Source: an uncultured bacterium
Lineage (GTDB): Bacteria > Patescibacteriota > Gracilibacteria > Absconditabacterales > Absconditicoccaceae
Direction: 5' to 3'
Assembly: GCA_946611795.1 (NCBI GenBank)
Contig: CAMOEC010000055.1
Span: forward strand, 1 to 58,353
DNA: 58,353 bases
A program made the position numbers and the translations under genes. The notes under the pieces were generated by a model. The model ran no database searches, was not told the DNA's origin, and saw only the letters and a program-made list of their open reading frames with translations. Positions 22,184 through 31,085 of this stretch are shown piece after piece (position 1 is the first letter of the stretch; the number at the start of each line of letters is the position of its first letter).

Positions 22184-24456
22184 TACGCTTCATTTAATTG
22201 ATTTCTCAAATCTTTTACTATATTACTAACACTAGATGGTCATTCTTTTGCTGACATATATGCTCAATAAGGAGCTTGATTTCAGCGGTATTCATTAGGT
22301 TGTTTATAATTCTTTTGACTTGCAATAAATCATTTTCAATCTGGTCATCTGTTTTCTAAAAGATTTTTTATCCATGGATATTTATCTTTTCAATAAACCT
22401 TTTGATACTCTTCAACTCTATCTTTTATAACTCATGTTGCTGCGTCGAGTCATTCTTGCCATGTATTAAATGTTCTTTCAGATCAATCATCCGTATTTCA
22501 AACATTTCATGGATTTCTTGTCCTTGCTCATTTTCATGCAGTTCAATACGAACTATCATTTTTAACCACAGCCATTATATATTCCACAGGAATATTATAA
22601 TCTTTACTTGATTTTATTATATTTTCAGTTGTTAAAGGTGATGATACTTTCTCTAATTCTCATTTTATGATTTCTTTCTTATTGTTAGATAAATTCTCTC
22701 AATAATTTAAATTATCAGTTTTTTCTTCTTCAATATTATCTGTATTTTCACTTCATTCTGTTTTTTCATAAAACTGTGAAGGTAAGAAAACCTCTGCTTC
22801 AACTCAATCTATAACATCATCTTTATTTAATGTTACTCAAGATATTAGTGTAAAAGCTAATGTATCAGCATCTTTCAAATTTTCTAATTTTTTCTTCTTT
22901 TTATACTGTCCTAATACTGTTTGTATATATCACTCAATAAAATTCGTTCTTTCAGAGTCTGTAAATGTTGTTTTCTTTAGTTTTAATATTTTTTTCTTTC
23001 AATCTTTAATTTCCTCAACATAATCTTTTCATTTGAAATCTTTTGTATTAATAGAACAAAGAGTTGATGGATTAATTAATTCTCAATTACTTCATATTTT
23101 TTTATTTATTTCATCCTTTATTAAGTCTATATCTATTGCAAATTTATCTTCATATTTAGAATCAACAGTTATTCAATAATTATTTAACAATGTTTTTGCC
23201 GTTCAAGATTCTATTTGTTTATTATTCATATAATTTTTATAAACTTCTTCTATATAAGATTTCTTTGTTGTATCTAAATCCCTATCAATTTTCTTTTTCT
23301 TCCATGCTTTTTCTATTCCTCAAATACCTCAAGAAAAACCTAATAAACTTAATACAAAAGATATTATTCATCATATTATTGGTTTCTTCTCAAGTTTTTT
23401 TAATAAACCTCGTGCATCAAATCAGAAAGAATTATTCACTGCTTGAGCCATATTTCAGAAAGAATCAATACTATCGATTAAATTATCTCATAATTTTTTA
23501 GTAGAATTCATAAATGAATCTGTTTTATCTAATACACCTAATATTTTTTTGATAGTATCAGGACTTTCTACCATTTGTATTGATCATAAATCAGCCTTCA
23601 TTTTACTTTTTCACTCTTCTAATTTTTTATTTAATTCTTCTTGTGAAAGAGGAGTTTTTAAATCAGTTAGATCAAATTGATCTCGAGATATTGTATTTAT
23701 ATTAACTGTTGTATCTGAATTTTCTCACTCTGATTTAAAATTATTATTAAATATAGGATTTTTTAGTAATTTTTCATATACTTCATATGGATTTTTTAAT
23801 TTTTTTGACTGTTCAACATTCTTTGGAAGAGAAATAAAATCTACTGCGTTTAATAAAGCCTTTCAACGACTATATGGAACTGTAAATTTTTTTGAAAAAT
23901 TATTTATTCCTGTAAATAATGAGCTAATACTTTCAACATTTAGTTTTGTTATTTCTCACAAAAAATTAACATTATTTTCATGTCATGTTTCTCTTAAAAT
24001 ATCCATAAGATACCATTCTGTTGCTGGAACAAAAATATCAGATATATAACTAGGTATACTCTCTTTTGAATCTATATTAAATTTTTTTTCAAAGAATTTT
24101 GTTAATACAATATTAGCTTTCCTAAAAATTTTCTCTAACCTTTGTTCAGGTGTTAAATCCTTTAATTCAGGATTATTATTAAATGTTGGATCATCTAAAA
24201 CTTTCAACATTTTTTCTTTTAATCATGTTCATTCAAGTATTTCATATGTGTGCAATGTATTATTTCAATATCTTTCTTTTTCTACTTGTCTTTTTAATTC
24301 ATCACTATCAACTTTTGTTTTTACTTGTTCCTTTAATGTTTCTGATTCTTTTTTACTATTATCAACTATTTCTTGTTTTTCAGTATCATTAGAAACATTA
24401 TCCTTTGTTTCTTGAGGATTATTAGGATTTTTCTTTTCATTTTCAGTTGATGTCAT
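22183..24456 (-). CDS. Large protein with C-terminal lysozyme-like domain
   Basis: A 757-residue protein. The N-terminal 80 residues are highly charged and disordered. The middle is helical, with one hydrophobic segment near residues 370-390 (KKPIIGGIISFVLSLLGFS). The C-terminal 150 residues match a lysozyme/muramidase-like domain: YNIPVEYIMAVVKNDSSYGT, then ARTRNPGNVGNTDDG and TGQEGLDAATG. It probably degrades peptidoglycan. Lying next to the pilT/VirB2-like unit, it may open the wall for an appendage or act on a host cell; both are inference. There is no classical signal peptide at the start. Confidence 0.75.
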
Positions 24457-24559
24457 TATTCTATATACTAATAAATAGTCTTTATAATTATATAAAATAC
24501 TTGAAATAATTCAAAAAATCACTTATTTTTTGTTAGATATTTCCTTATTCTTTGTTTTT

Positions 24560-24690
24560 GTCTTTTATGATAAATAATATACATTTTTTAAATTTTTGTC
24601 TACTTATTTTATTAGTTGTTGTCTATATTTTCTTTTGTCTATTGTGACAATATTGACAAGTTTTTGACATTTAGTTTTAGACAAAAAAAA
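24560..24690. repeat. Repeated TAGACAA boxes upstream of the muramidase-like gene
   Basis: On the minus strand four similar boxes occur: ATAGACAAAA, ATAGACAACA, GTAGACAAAA and AAAGACAAAA, with two inverted TTGTC/TGTCAA sequences nearby. Spacing of the first three is about 18-25 bp, close to two helical turns. They lie in the 252-bp gap before the gene and may be regulator sites, though the region is AT-rich and chance cannot be excluded. Confidence 0.4.
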
Positions 24691-24716
24691 GAGTCTTTAA
24701 TATAGACTCTATTTTT
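24683..24716 (-). terminator. Terminator after the Hsp20 gene
   Basis: Stem AGAGTCT/AGACTCT (24690-24710) with a long T-run on the minus strand. The stop codon of the hsp20 gene lies inside the stem. Confidence 0.8.
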
Positions 24717-25053
24717 CTATTTCTAATACTATTTTTTCTGGAACTAATGCTTTTGGAATTACTATTTGAAGAATATTTTCTGGTGTCAATTTACTGTGAA
24801 TTTTATCAAAATATATTTGTGGTGGCAAATCTATTCTTTGTTCAAGATTTCACCAATAACATTCTTCCTTTATTGGAATTAAAGAATCTTTTAACTCTAT
24901 TAATTCCCTTTTTCATTGAATTAATAATTTATAATCTTCTATTTTTAAATTTAAACTATCCTTATTAACTCATCATAATGGCATTATTATTACTATTTCC
25001 TGTTCTGATTCATACATATCATATGGAACATATGGGTTTGTTTCTACTAACAT
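24709..25053 (-). CDS. Small heat-shock protein, Hsp20/alpha-crystallin type
   Basis: A 114-residue holdase-type chaperone. The alpha-crystallin domain runs through most of the protein: IVIIMPLGGVNKDSLNLKIED, a WGNLEQRIDLPPQI strand and the late ILQIVIPK motif near the C-terminus. Compared with typical Hsp20 it lacks a long N-terminal arm. It follows the PH-domain gene by 5 bp. An in-frame TAG just upstream fixes the start at or near this ATG. Confidence 0.83.
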
Positions 25054-25058
25054 ATTTT

Positions 25059-25631
25059 CTATATTTGATTAAAAATTTTCATTATTCTTGTTATTTCTTT
25101 TTTCTTTTCTTCAGGATTTTTTATATAATGAAGTATTATTTCTCAATCTCACTTTTCTCTATCTCATTCTGATAAGAATAGAAGATTTCAATTATTAAAG
25201 ATATTATATAACATACTATTTTTTACTATTGTTATTGTTTTAATATTTCTCACATAACTTGATTTTATATCTCTTTTAAAAAATCATGATTGATTATATC
25301 TTGTTAAATATTCTGGCGTTACTATTGAAAAATCCATCTTATAATCAACATAATACTTTACTACTGATGATATCGTCAATAAAAAACAATATAATAATAA
25401 CATAAATAAAGTAAATAATACTTTTATTGTATTATCATCTAGATTTATATAAACAATAATTCGTAGTGAAAATATAGCAATAAATCATCACAATATTGGA
25501 AATAATACTTTCACAAAAAGGAAGAGAAAACTTTTATTTAATACTAGTACGTTATTTTCTCCATATTTTTCGACCATTTCATTATATGCTTCATTTTTCC
25601 ATTCTGAGTCAAAATTAGAGAAGATCTTCAT
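25059..25631 (-). CDS. Membrane protein with bacterial PH (bPH2-like) domain
   Basis: A 190-residue protein. Two transmembrane helices (about residues 33-60 and 66-88) are followed by YLTRYNQSGFFKRDIKSSYVRNIKTITIVKNSMLYNIFNNG, which has the pattern of the bPH_2/YdbS-type pleckstrin-like domain (rule of strands with a Gly-rich turn and an ISxVxV-like edge). Function of these domains is not settled. Lies between signal peptidase I and Hsp20 in one minus-strand unit beginning at ssb. Confidence 0.68.
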
Positions 25632-25648
25632 AATACTTTATAATATTA

Positions 25649-26254
25649 TTAAAAAGTTGTAAATTTTGGAAATAATCTAACCATTACTCTTCCTATCATA
25701 GATTGATCAGATACTAAATAATTTGCTCATTGATAACATTGTCTAGAGAAACATGATAATGAATCTGATGTATGTCATCTATTATCTCACATTACAAAAT
25801 ATCAATTAGTTACTTCAAATTCTGTTTTATCTCATTGTGGAATTGTTTCTGCTTCAGGATATGTATAACTTTCATTTAATTTAAAACAATTCTTTCAATC
25901 TTCAGATTTTATTTCAGAATCTGGGGTTGTATTATTACAAATATATGTTTTATTATCTACAAATTTTACAGTTTCTCATGGTAATCATATAATTCTCTTT
26001 ATGTAAGGAATATCTTTTCATTGTGGAACAAATACTACAACATCTCACCTTTCAAAATTTCAAAATCTTTGTGTTATTTTTTCAACAATAATCCAATCAT
26101 TTGACTCAAAAGTAGGCATCATACTTACTCATACAACAGTATAAGGAGTTCCAATAAACAATCTTATAAATAATATTATTCAAAAAACTAATATCAAAAA
26201 TACTAGTAAATCGAATGTATCTAATCAGAATTTTAGTATTCTATTTCTTGCCAT
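25649..26254 (-). CDS. lepB: Signal peptidase I
   Basis: A 201-residue membrane serine protease that removes signal peptides. One N-terminal transmembrane helix ends at IGTPYTVVGVSMMPTF, with the catalytic Ser. The general-base Lys is in PYIKRIIGLPGE, and FVMGDNRGHTSDS gives the C-terminal box. WERGDVVVF-type residues lie between them. Several glycines of these boxes are TGA. 33 bp downstream of ssb. Confidence 0.94.
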
Positions 26255-26287
26255 TTGTAATTATTTCTTATTTTTTAAATTCTTTAT

Positions 26288-26683
26288 TTAAAATGGAATT
26301 TCATCATCAAAACTTTCTATAGCTGCTTCCTCTATATTTTCAGAATCTGGAGCTTTTGAATCTAAAAATATAAAGCTATCTACTATTATTTCTGTTGAAA
26401 ATCTATCATGCCCTTCAGCATCTTGTCGTTTTCTTGTTCTTAATCTTCATTCAATATATATTCTCTTTCATTTAGTTAGATATTTTCATAATACCTCAGC
26501 TCAATTTCCATAAGCTACACATCTATGATATTCTGCATCTTCTAATATATTACCTTCTTTATTTTTATATCTTCTATTTGTTGCAATTGTAAAATTAACA
26601 ACTGCACTTTGTGTACTTTCAATTGTTTTTACTTGTAGTGTGTTAGTTGATCTTCCGATAAGCATTACTTTATTCAAATCCAT
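26288..26683 (-). CDS. ssb: Single-stranded DNA-binding protein
   Basis: A 131-residue OB-fold protein that coats single-stranded DNA in replication and repair. It begins MDLNKVMLIGR, has NFTIATNRRYKN and the C-terminal acidic tip DDEIPF that recruits partner proteins. It is first in a minus-strand unit with lepB. A 19-bp perfect inverted repeat lies in its promoter, suggesting control by a repressor or by structure. It sits about 0.8 kb from the candidate origin. Confidence 0.95.
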
Positions 26684-26697
26684 TTTCTAGAAAAATA

Positions 26698-26725
26698 AGT
26701 ATAAAACTGATTTATAATCAGTTAA
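26698..26725 (-). promoter_or_regulatory. ssb promoter with inverted repeat in the spacer
   Basis: On the minus strand TTAACT (26720-26725), 16 bp, TATACT (26698-26703). The spacer and -35 contain AACTGATT-TAT-AATCAGTT (26705-26723), a perfect palindrome. The arrangement resembles an operator within a promoter. Confidence 0.45.
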
Positions 26726-26784
26726 TATGTATTTATATTAATATAAAAAGCAAATGATTTTGAGCAAATAACTTCATTTTTAAT

Positions 26785-26818
26785 AAAAAAAATAAAGGAT
26801 TTTACCTTTACTATTTTT
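26785..26818 (-). terminator. Terminator after tRNA-Leu
   Basis: Short stem TAAAGG/CCTTTA followed on the minus strand by eight T residues, directly after the tRNA-Leu 3' end. Confidence 0.65.
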
Positions 26819-26902
26819 TACCCGGAATGGGACTTGAACCCATACGGCCGTGAAGCCACCAGATTTTGAGTCTAGCATGTCTACCAATTCCATCACCCGG
26901 GC
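26819..26902 (-). tRNA. tRNA-Leu (CAA)
   Basis: A class II tRNA with a seven-base acceptor stem GCCCGGG, D-arm GGAAUUGGUAGACAUGC, anticodon loop CUCAAAA giving CAA for UUG codons, a variable arm and GGGUUCAAGUCCC T-arm. The CCA end is not encoded. Confidence 0.95.
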
Positions 26903-26956
26903 TTGTTAGTGCTCTTTATAATAATATACTATTTTTTTTCAACATTTTATTAAATT

Positions 26957-27030
26957 AGCGAGTGACGGGACTTGAACCCGCTGCCTCTTCCTTGGCAAGG
27001 AAGCGCTCTAGCCAAATGAGCTACACCCGC
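26957..27030 (-). tRNA. tRNA-Gly (GCC)
   Basis: Cloverleaf with acceptor GCGGGUG/CACUCGC, anticodon stem CUUCC/GGAAG, loop UUGCCAA giving anticodon GCC for GGC/GGU codons, and GGGUUCAAGUCCC T-arm. CCA is not encoded. This is the ordinary glycine tRNA; the tRNA-Gly(UCA) needed to read UGA is not in the window. Confidence 0.95.
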
Positions 27031-27046
27031 ATAAAGAAGTTTATAA

Positions 27047-27457
27047 TTAAACTTCTATTATCTCTAAATCTTTTTCTTCCTTTTTCTTTTTTACTGATGA
27101 TGTTGTTATTAAATTAGTTGGTCATATAATAAGAATTAATACTCATAATACACAACTTAAGTCTCAAAAATATATATTATTCATTGGATCATCTAAAAAT
27201 ACTGTTTTTCACATTATTATAGCAGATAATCATATTACAAATAGTGTTGATCTACTAAATTTTATATGAATAGGATATATTCAGTAAAATATTGCTATAT
27301 ATGCACAAATTGCAATTAATATCATATAGAAAATTCAGTTCATATTTGCATATTGAGATTCAACAATTGATTTTCATATAATTCGAGAATATATAAGATA
27401 TCATGCAAAAATTCAAAAAATAATTAGTATTGATATTCTCTTAGCAAAATCCTTCAT
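27047..27457 (-). CDS. Small membrane protein, unknown
   Basis: A 136-residue protein with about five hydrophobic helices and a charged C-terminal tail KKKKEEKDLEIIEV. I recognise no family. It has about 12 TGA glycines, so the standard code hides it. Its stop lies in a hairpin (GAAGTTT/AAACTTC) just upstream of tRNA-Gly; the tRNAs may share its transcript. Confidence 0.7.
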
Positions 27458-27742
27458 ATAAATCAAATATTATATAAATAACAGTTTAATATAAGTAAGA
27501 AAAAGATGTTATATTTCAAGAGTTTATTTTTGTTTATTATATAATAATATATTATATTAAATAATTAATTATTTTAATTTTATTTTTTTGTTTTATTTAT
27601 GTTAAATTTTTAAAATATAAGTTTATAATTAGAAAAATTAATTCTTTTATAAATGTTGAAAGTTTGTTAATATGTTTATTAAAGATAAAAAACTAATTTA
27701 TTGATTTTATTTTTTTTCAACATATTGTTAAAAATTTGTTAA
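27458..27742. other. Extremely AT-rich gap at a GC-skew switch; candidate replication origin
   Basis: About 285 bp with very few G or C; the stretch 27541-27600 has a single G and no C. By line counts, the plus strand to the left carries more C than G and the plus strand to the right more G than C, even inside minus-strand genes. TTGTTAA occurs three times (near 27665, 27725, 27737). I saw no consensus DnaA box and dnaA is not in the window, so this is a candidate only. Confidence 0.4.
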
Positions 27743-28846
27743 TTAAAATATTTTATATTTTTCAAATCAATTTATATTATCTATTCCTATATTTCAATTA
27801 TTACTAATTATGTCATATTTGTTTTTTACTGATTCATATTCTTTTTTATCATTAAGATCAAAGTAATTAACATAATTATTTAGAATATTAATATTTTCTT
27901 TATATCGAAAAGGAAAGATAGTTCATAAGATTTTTGTATATGTTGTTGAAATTTTTTGTAATTTAGAATTATTTCTTAACATACTAGGTAATGTATTTAA
28001 AATATCTTCTTTTAGTTGTTCTTTGTAGTTTAATTGAAATTCTTTTAACTCTTCAGGTAATGTATCATAAATACTGTAATATTCGCAGTTTCTAGTATTA
28101 TCTATATATTTAATTTGTTGATTCTTTGTTGAAAAAGTAATAGATGTTTGTGGAGGTATTTTTAGAATGTTTCATAATTGATCTTGTATAATAATGTAGT
28201 TGCTATTACTGTTTGTTTTTGATGAGAATTCAAGTGAATAGTCCATGTTTTTGATAATATCATAATTAGTTTTTCAATTAATAATACTTATATTTTTTTC
28301 AAAGTACTCGTTTTTAAGAACTATATTATTTTGATTATTTCTGTTAGTTATATTGTCTTCAAATATGGTTGTTAAATAATAATTTTTTGAATTGATTATA
28401 TTATCCATATCAATTGGTTTTCTATACCACATTAGTAGTCATGTACAAATTATTGTGAATGAAATAATTGAATAAATGACGATAAAAAAAGTAGTTTGTC
28501 GTTTTTTTTCTCTTTTATAAATAGTTTCTTTTATAATAAGAAGCACTGATAAGTATAATATGAAAAATTCCCGTTTATTTAAATTAATTCAGTCTTGGAC
28601 GAAAATTAATAAAAATAGATATATTTCAATTATTACTAGTCATTTTTTTAACAATATTGTGTTCTTTTCTTTACTGTTTCGTGTAATTCAAATTATTGGT
28701 CAAATTATGGCTATAAGAATTCGTTCTATAATGTGATTTAAGAATATTTCATTATTATATCATAATCATTGTGTTTGTCGTAAAATAATGGCTATTAGTC
28801 ATTCAAGAAGTATGCTTATGTAAAATGGTTTTGATAATTTGTTCAT
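27743..28846 (-). CDS. Membrane protein with soluble C-terminal domain, unknown
   Basis: A 367-residue protein. About five hydrophobic helices occupy residues 8-140. The remaining 220 residues are Asn-, Ile- and Lys-rich and lack a recognisable domain. CGA codons appear three times in the N-terminal part. It lies 57 bp downstream of the HD-domain gene on the same strand, so the two may function together. Confidence 0.7.
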
Positions 28847-28903
28847 ACTTTGTTGATATTAAAAATTAATATAGGTTTGTACTTAAAATTTTAATATTGT
28901 CAG

Positions 28904-29968
28904 TTATTTTTCAATATTAAAGTTGAGATGCATATAATTGGTCATTTTATAATTCAAACATTTTGAAATTGTTTGTCTAACATTGTTTGATTGTTTTGAA
29001 ATTCTAATGTACTTGTTGTTTTTTCTAAAAAGAGGATCAATATATCTTATTTTTGTTCAATGATTTACATAATATTTATTTGTTGGTTCATTTTTACTAA
29101 TGTTTATTTTTTTTGCATTTTCTCGAATACTGTAACACTTACTTATATTTCAAATTTTACTTTGTTTTATTTTTTTTATTATTTCTTCTTCTTTAAGTAA
29201 ATATAAATCATTGATACTTATTTCATTGTTTTCTTTCATTATTTTAAGAATATCTGCAAGAAATTGCATTGAAAATCTTGTTTTATCAACCATATAGATA
29301 ATTGAAAGTTTACCCATAATTCTTTCAAAAAATTCCGCATGTTTTTTGTCTTTAAATCATAATTCTATTTCATTGTTTTCGTTATTTTGTATTTCAATGT
29401 TATTATATATTCTTTTAATACTGGATAATTTGTTGGTATTATATGTAAATAAGGCATTTGATAAGGTATATTCTAATCTATCAGCTGATAATTTTGGTGA
29501 ATCATTGTCGGCAATTGGGTATAAGTGATAATTGTTAATTTCATTAACTTCTATTCAGTCTTTTTTTAATAAATTCATAATTTCTTTTGAATTTATAATA
29601 GTTTTTGTGGTTAATTCTTCAGTTGATTCCTGTTTGTGATAATCTCAGTTCATATAATCAATACAATGTTTGAAAACAGGTGTTGATATATCATGAAATA
29701 ATCATGAAAGTGTCTGTTTTTTATCTTTAGTAAAATTTCGAATAATGAGTGCAACTCATATACTGTGTTCTAGACTTGAAAATCGACCTATATTGTACAT
29801 CTTTGAATAGAATGTACCACATGATACGCTAATGTATTGTTGTTTTAGCATTTCCTTTGTATTAGCATATTCTAGTATGAATTCTGGAATATCATCAGAA
29901 AGTATCTTATAATAGTCTATAAGAAGAGGATTAAATTTATAAATATTTTGTAGTTTTAATGGTGTCAT
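28904..29968 (-). CDS. HD-superfamily phosphohydrolase-like protein
   Basis: A 354-residue protein. GRFSSLEHSIGVALIIRNF (about residues 60-80) followed by LSGLFHDISTPVFKHCIDY gives the H...HD pattern of metal-dependent HD hydrolases. This pattern resembles the dNTPase/COG1078-like branch, though the rest is divergent. It is basic and Asn/Lys-rich at the C-terminus. Substrate cannot be assigned. It is divergent from the R15P isomerase gene, with back-to-back promoters. An Asn/Ile-rich composition separates it from its neighbours. Confidence 0.68.
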
Positions 29969-29994
29969 GTTTATTAGTAATATTAACTTTTTCT

Positions 29995-30022
29995 TCTATA
30001 ATGATTTATTGTCTTTTATCAA
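29995..30022 (-). promoter_or_regulatory. Putative promoter of the HD-domain gene
   Basis: Minus strand TTGATA (30017-30022), 16-bp spacer, TATAGA (29995-30000), about 28 bp ahead of the ATG. Confidence 0.45.
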
Positions 30023-30028
30023 AGAAAT

Positions 30029-30056
30029 TTGCGAAATAAAAAATTTTATCTATAAT
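30029..30056 (+). promoter_or_regulatory. Putative promoter of the R15P isomerase gene
   Basis: TTGCGA (30029-30034), 16-bp spacer, TATAAT (30051-30056), 33 bp ahead of the ATG and almost back to back with the HD-gene promoter. Confidence 0.6.
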
Positions 30057-30089
30057 ATTTTGGTATTTATATTATAAAAATAAAAATAA

Positions 30090-31037
30090 ATGAATGAGCA
30101 TTTAAAAGTTGTTGAGCAAATTGTTCAAGATATTAAAGATATTAAAATTCAATGAGCTACAAATATTGCTAAAGCTGCATTTGAAGTTATTATTACCGAA
30201 TCTGCTAATCAAGAATTTTCATCAAAAAATGAGTATATAGATTTTGTTAATAAATCTATGGAGATTTTGATTGCAGCAAGGCCAACAGAACCAATGCTTT
30301 TTAATTGAATGGATTATATTAAGTCTGAAATGGATAAATTAAAATCTGAAAATGATGTTAAAAAGTGCCAGGAATTAGTTGTACATGCTGCTCAATTTTA
30401 TTTAAATCTTATTAATGAAACAGCAGAAAGAGCTGTTTTAAATGGTTTATGAGTTATTAATGAATGAGATAATGTATTAACTCATTGTCATAGTTCATCA
30501 GCAATCAAAACATTAAAATTACATAAAATTAAATGAGTAAATTTTAAGGTTTATAATACTGAAACAAGACCTTTATATCAGGGAAGAAAAACTTCAGCAG
30601 ATTTAATAGCTGCTGGTATTGATACAACAATGGTTGTTGATGGTGTTGCTCCTTTTTTAATGGATGAATCATCTTGAACTGATCTTATGATGGATTGTGT
30701 TATAATTTGATGTGATGCTATTAAATTAGATTGAGGAGTTATTAATAAAGTTTGAAGTTATAGTGTATGACTTTCTGCTTTATATGCTAATGTTCCTGTT
30801 TATATTGCTTGAAATTTATTAAAAGTTGATGTTCATGATAAAATTCAGATAGAAAGAAGAGAATCTCATGAAGTTTGGGAAGATTCTCCAGATTGATTGA
30901 ATTTTTTAAATTTTGCTTTTGATAAAATTCCTCCTAAATTCATAAGAGGTATTATTACAGAATTTTGAATAATAAAACCAAGAGATATTAAAAAAACAAT
31001 TGAAGAACACTATCCTTGGATGAAAATTAAGAAATAA
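30090..31037 (+). CDS. Ribose-1,5-bisphosphate isomerase-like (eIF-2B/MtnA family)
   Basis: A 315-residue member of the eIF-2B alpha/MtnA/R15P isomerase family. IAARPTEPMLFNGM, LTHCHSSSA (Cys near residue 133), NTETRPLYQGRKTS and CVIIGCDAIKLDGGVINKVGS carry the substrate-binding and catalytic Cys/Asp of R15P isomerases. In archaea and several CPR lineages this enzyme makes ribulose-1,5-bisphosphate from AMP-derived ribose-1,5-bisphosphate for RuBisCO. AMP phosphorylase and RuBisCO are not in the window. MtnA remains an alternative, but the motif set favours R15P isomerase. Monocistronic with its own promoter and terminator. Confidence 0.83.
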
Positions 31038-31050
31038 TAAAGATTAAAAT

Positions 31051-31085
31051 AAAAAAATATCTGCTATTAAAGCAGATATTTTTTA
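31051..31085. terminator. Bidirectional terminator
   Basis: Perfect hairpin AAATATCTGCT/AGCAGATATTT with A/T runs on both sides between the R15P isomerase gene and the convergent PBP gene, whose stop codon touches its right edge. Confidence 0.9.
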
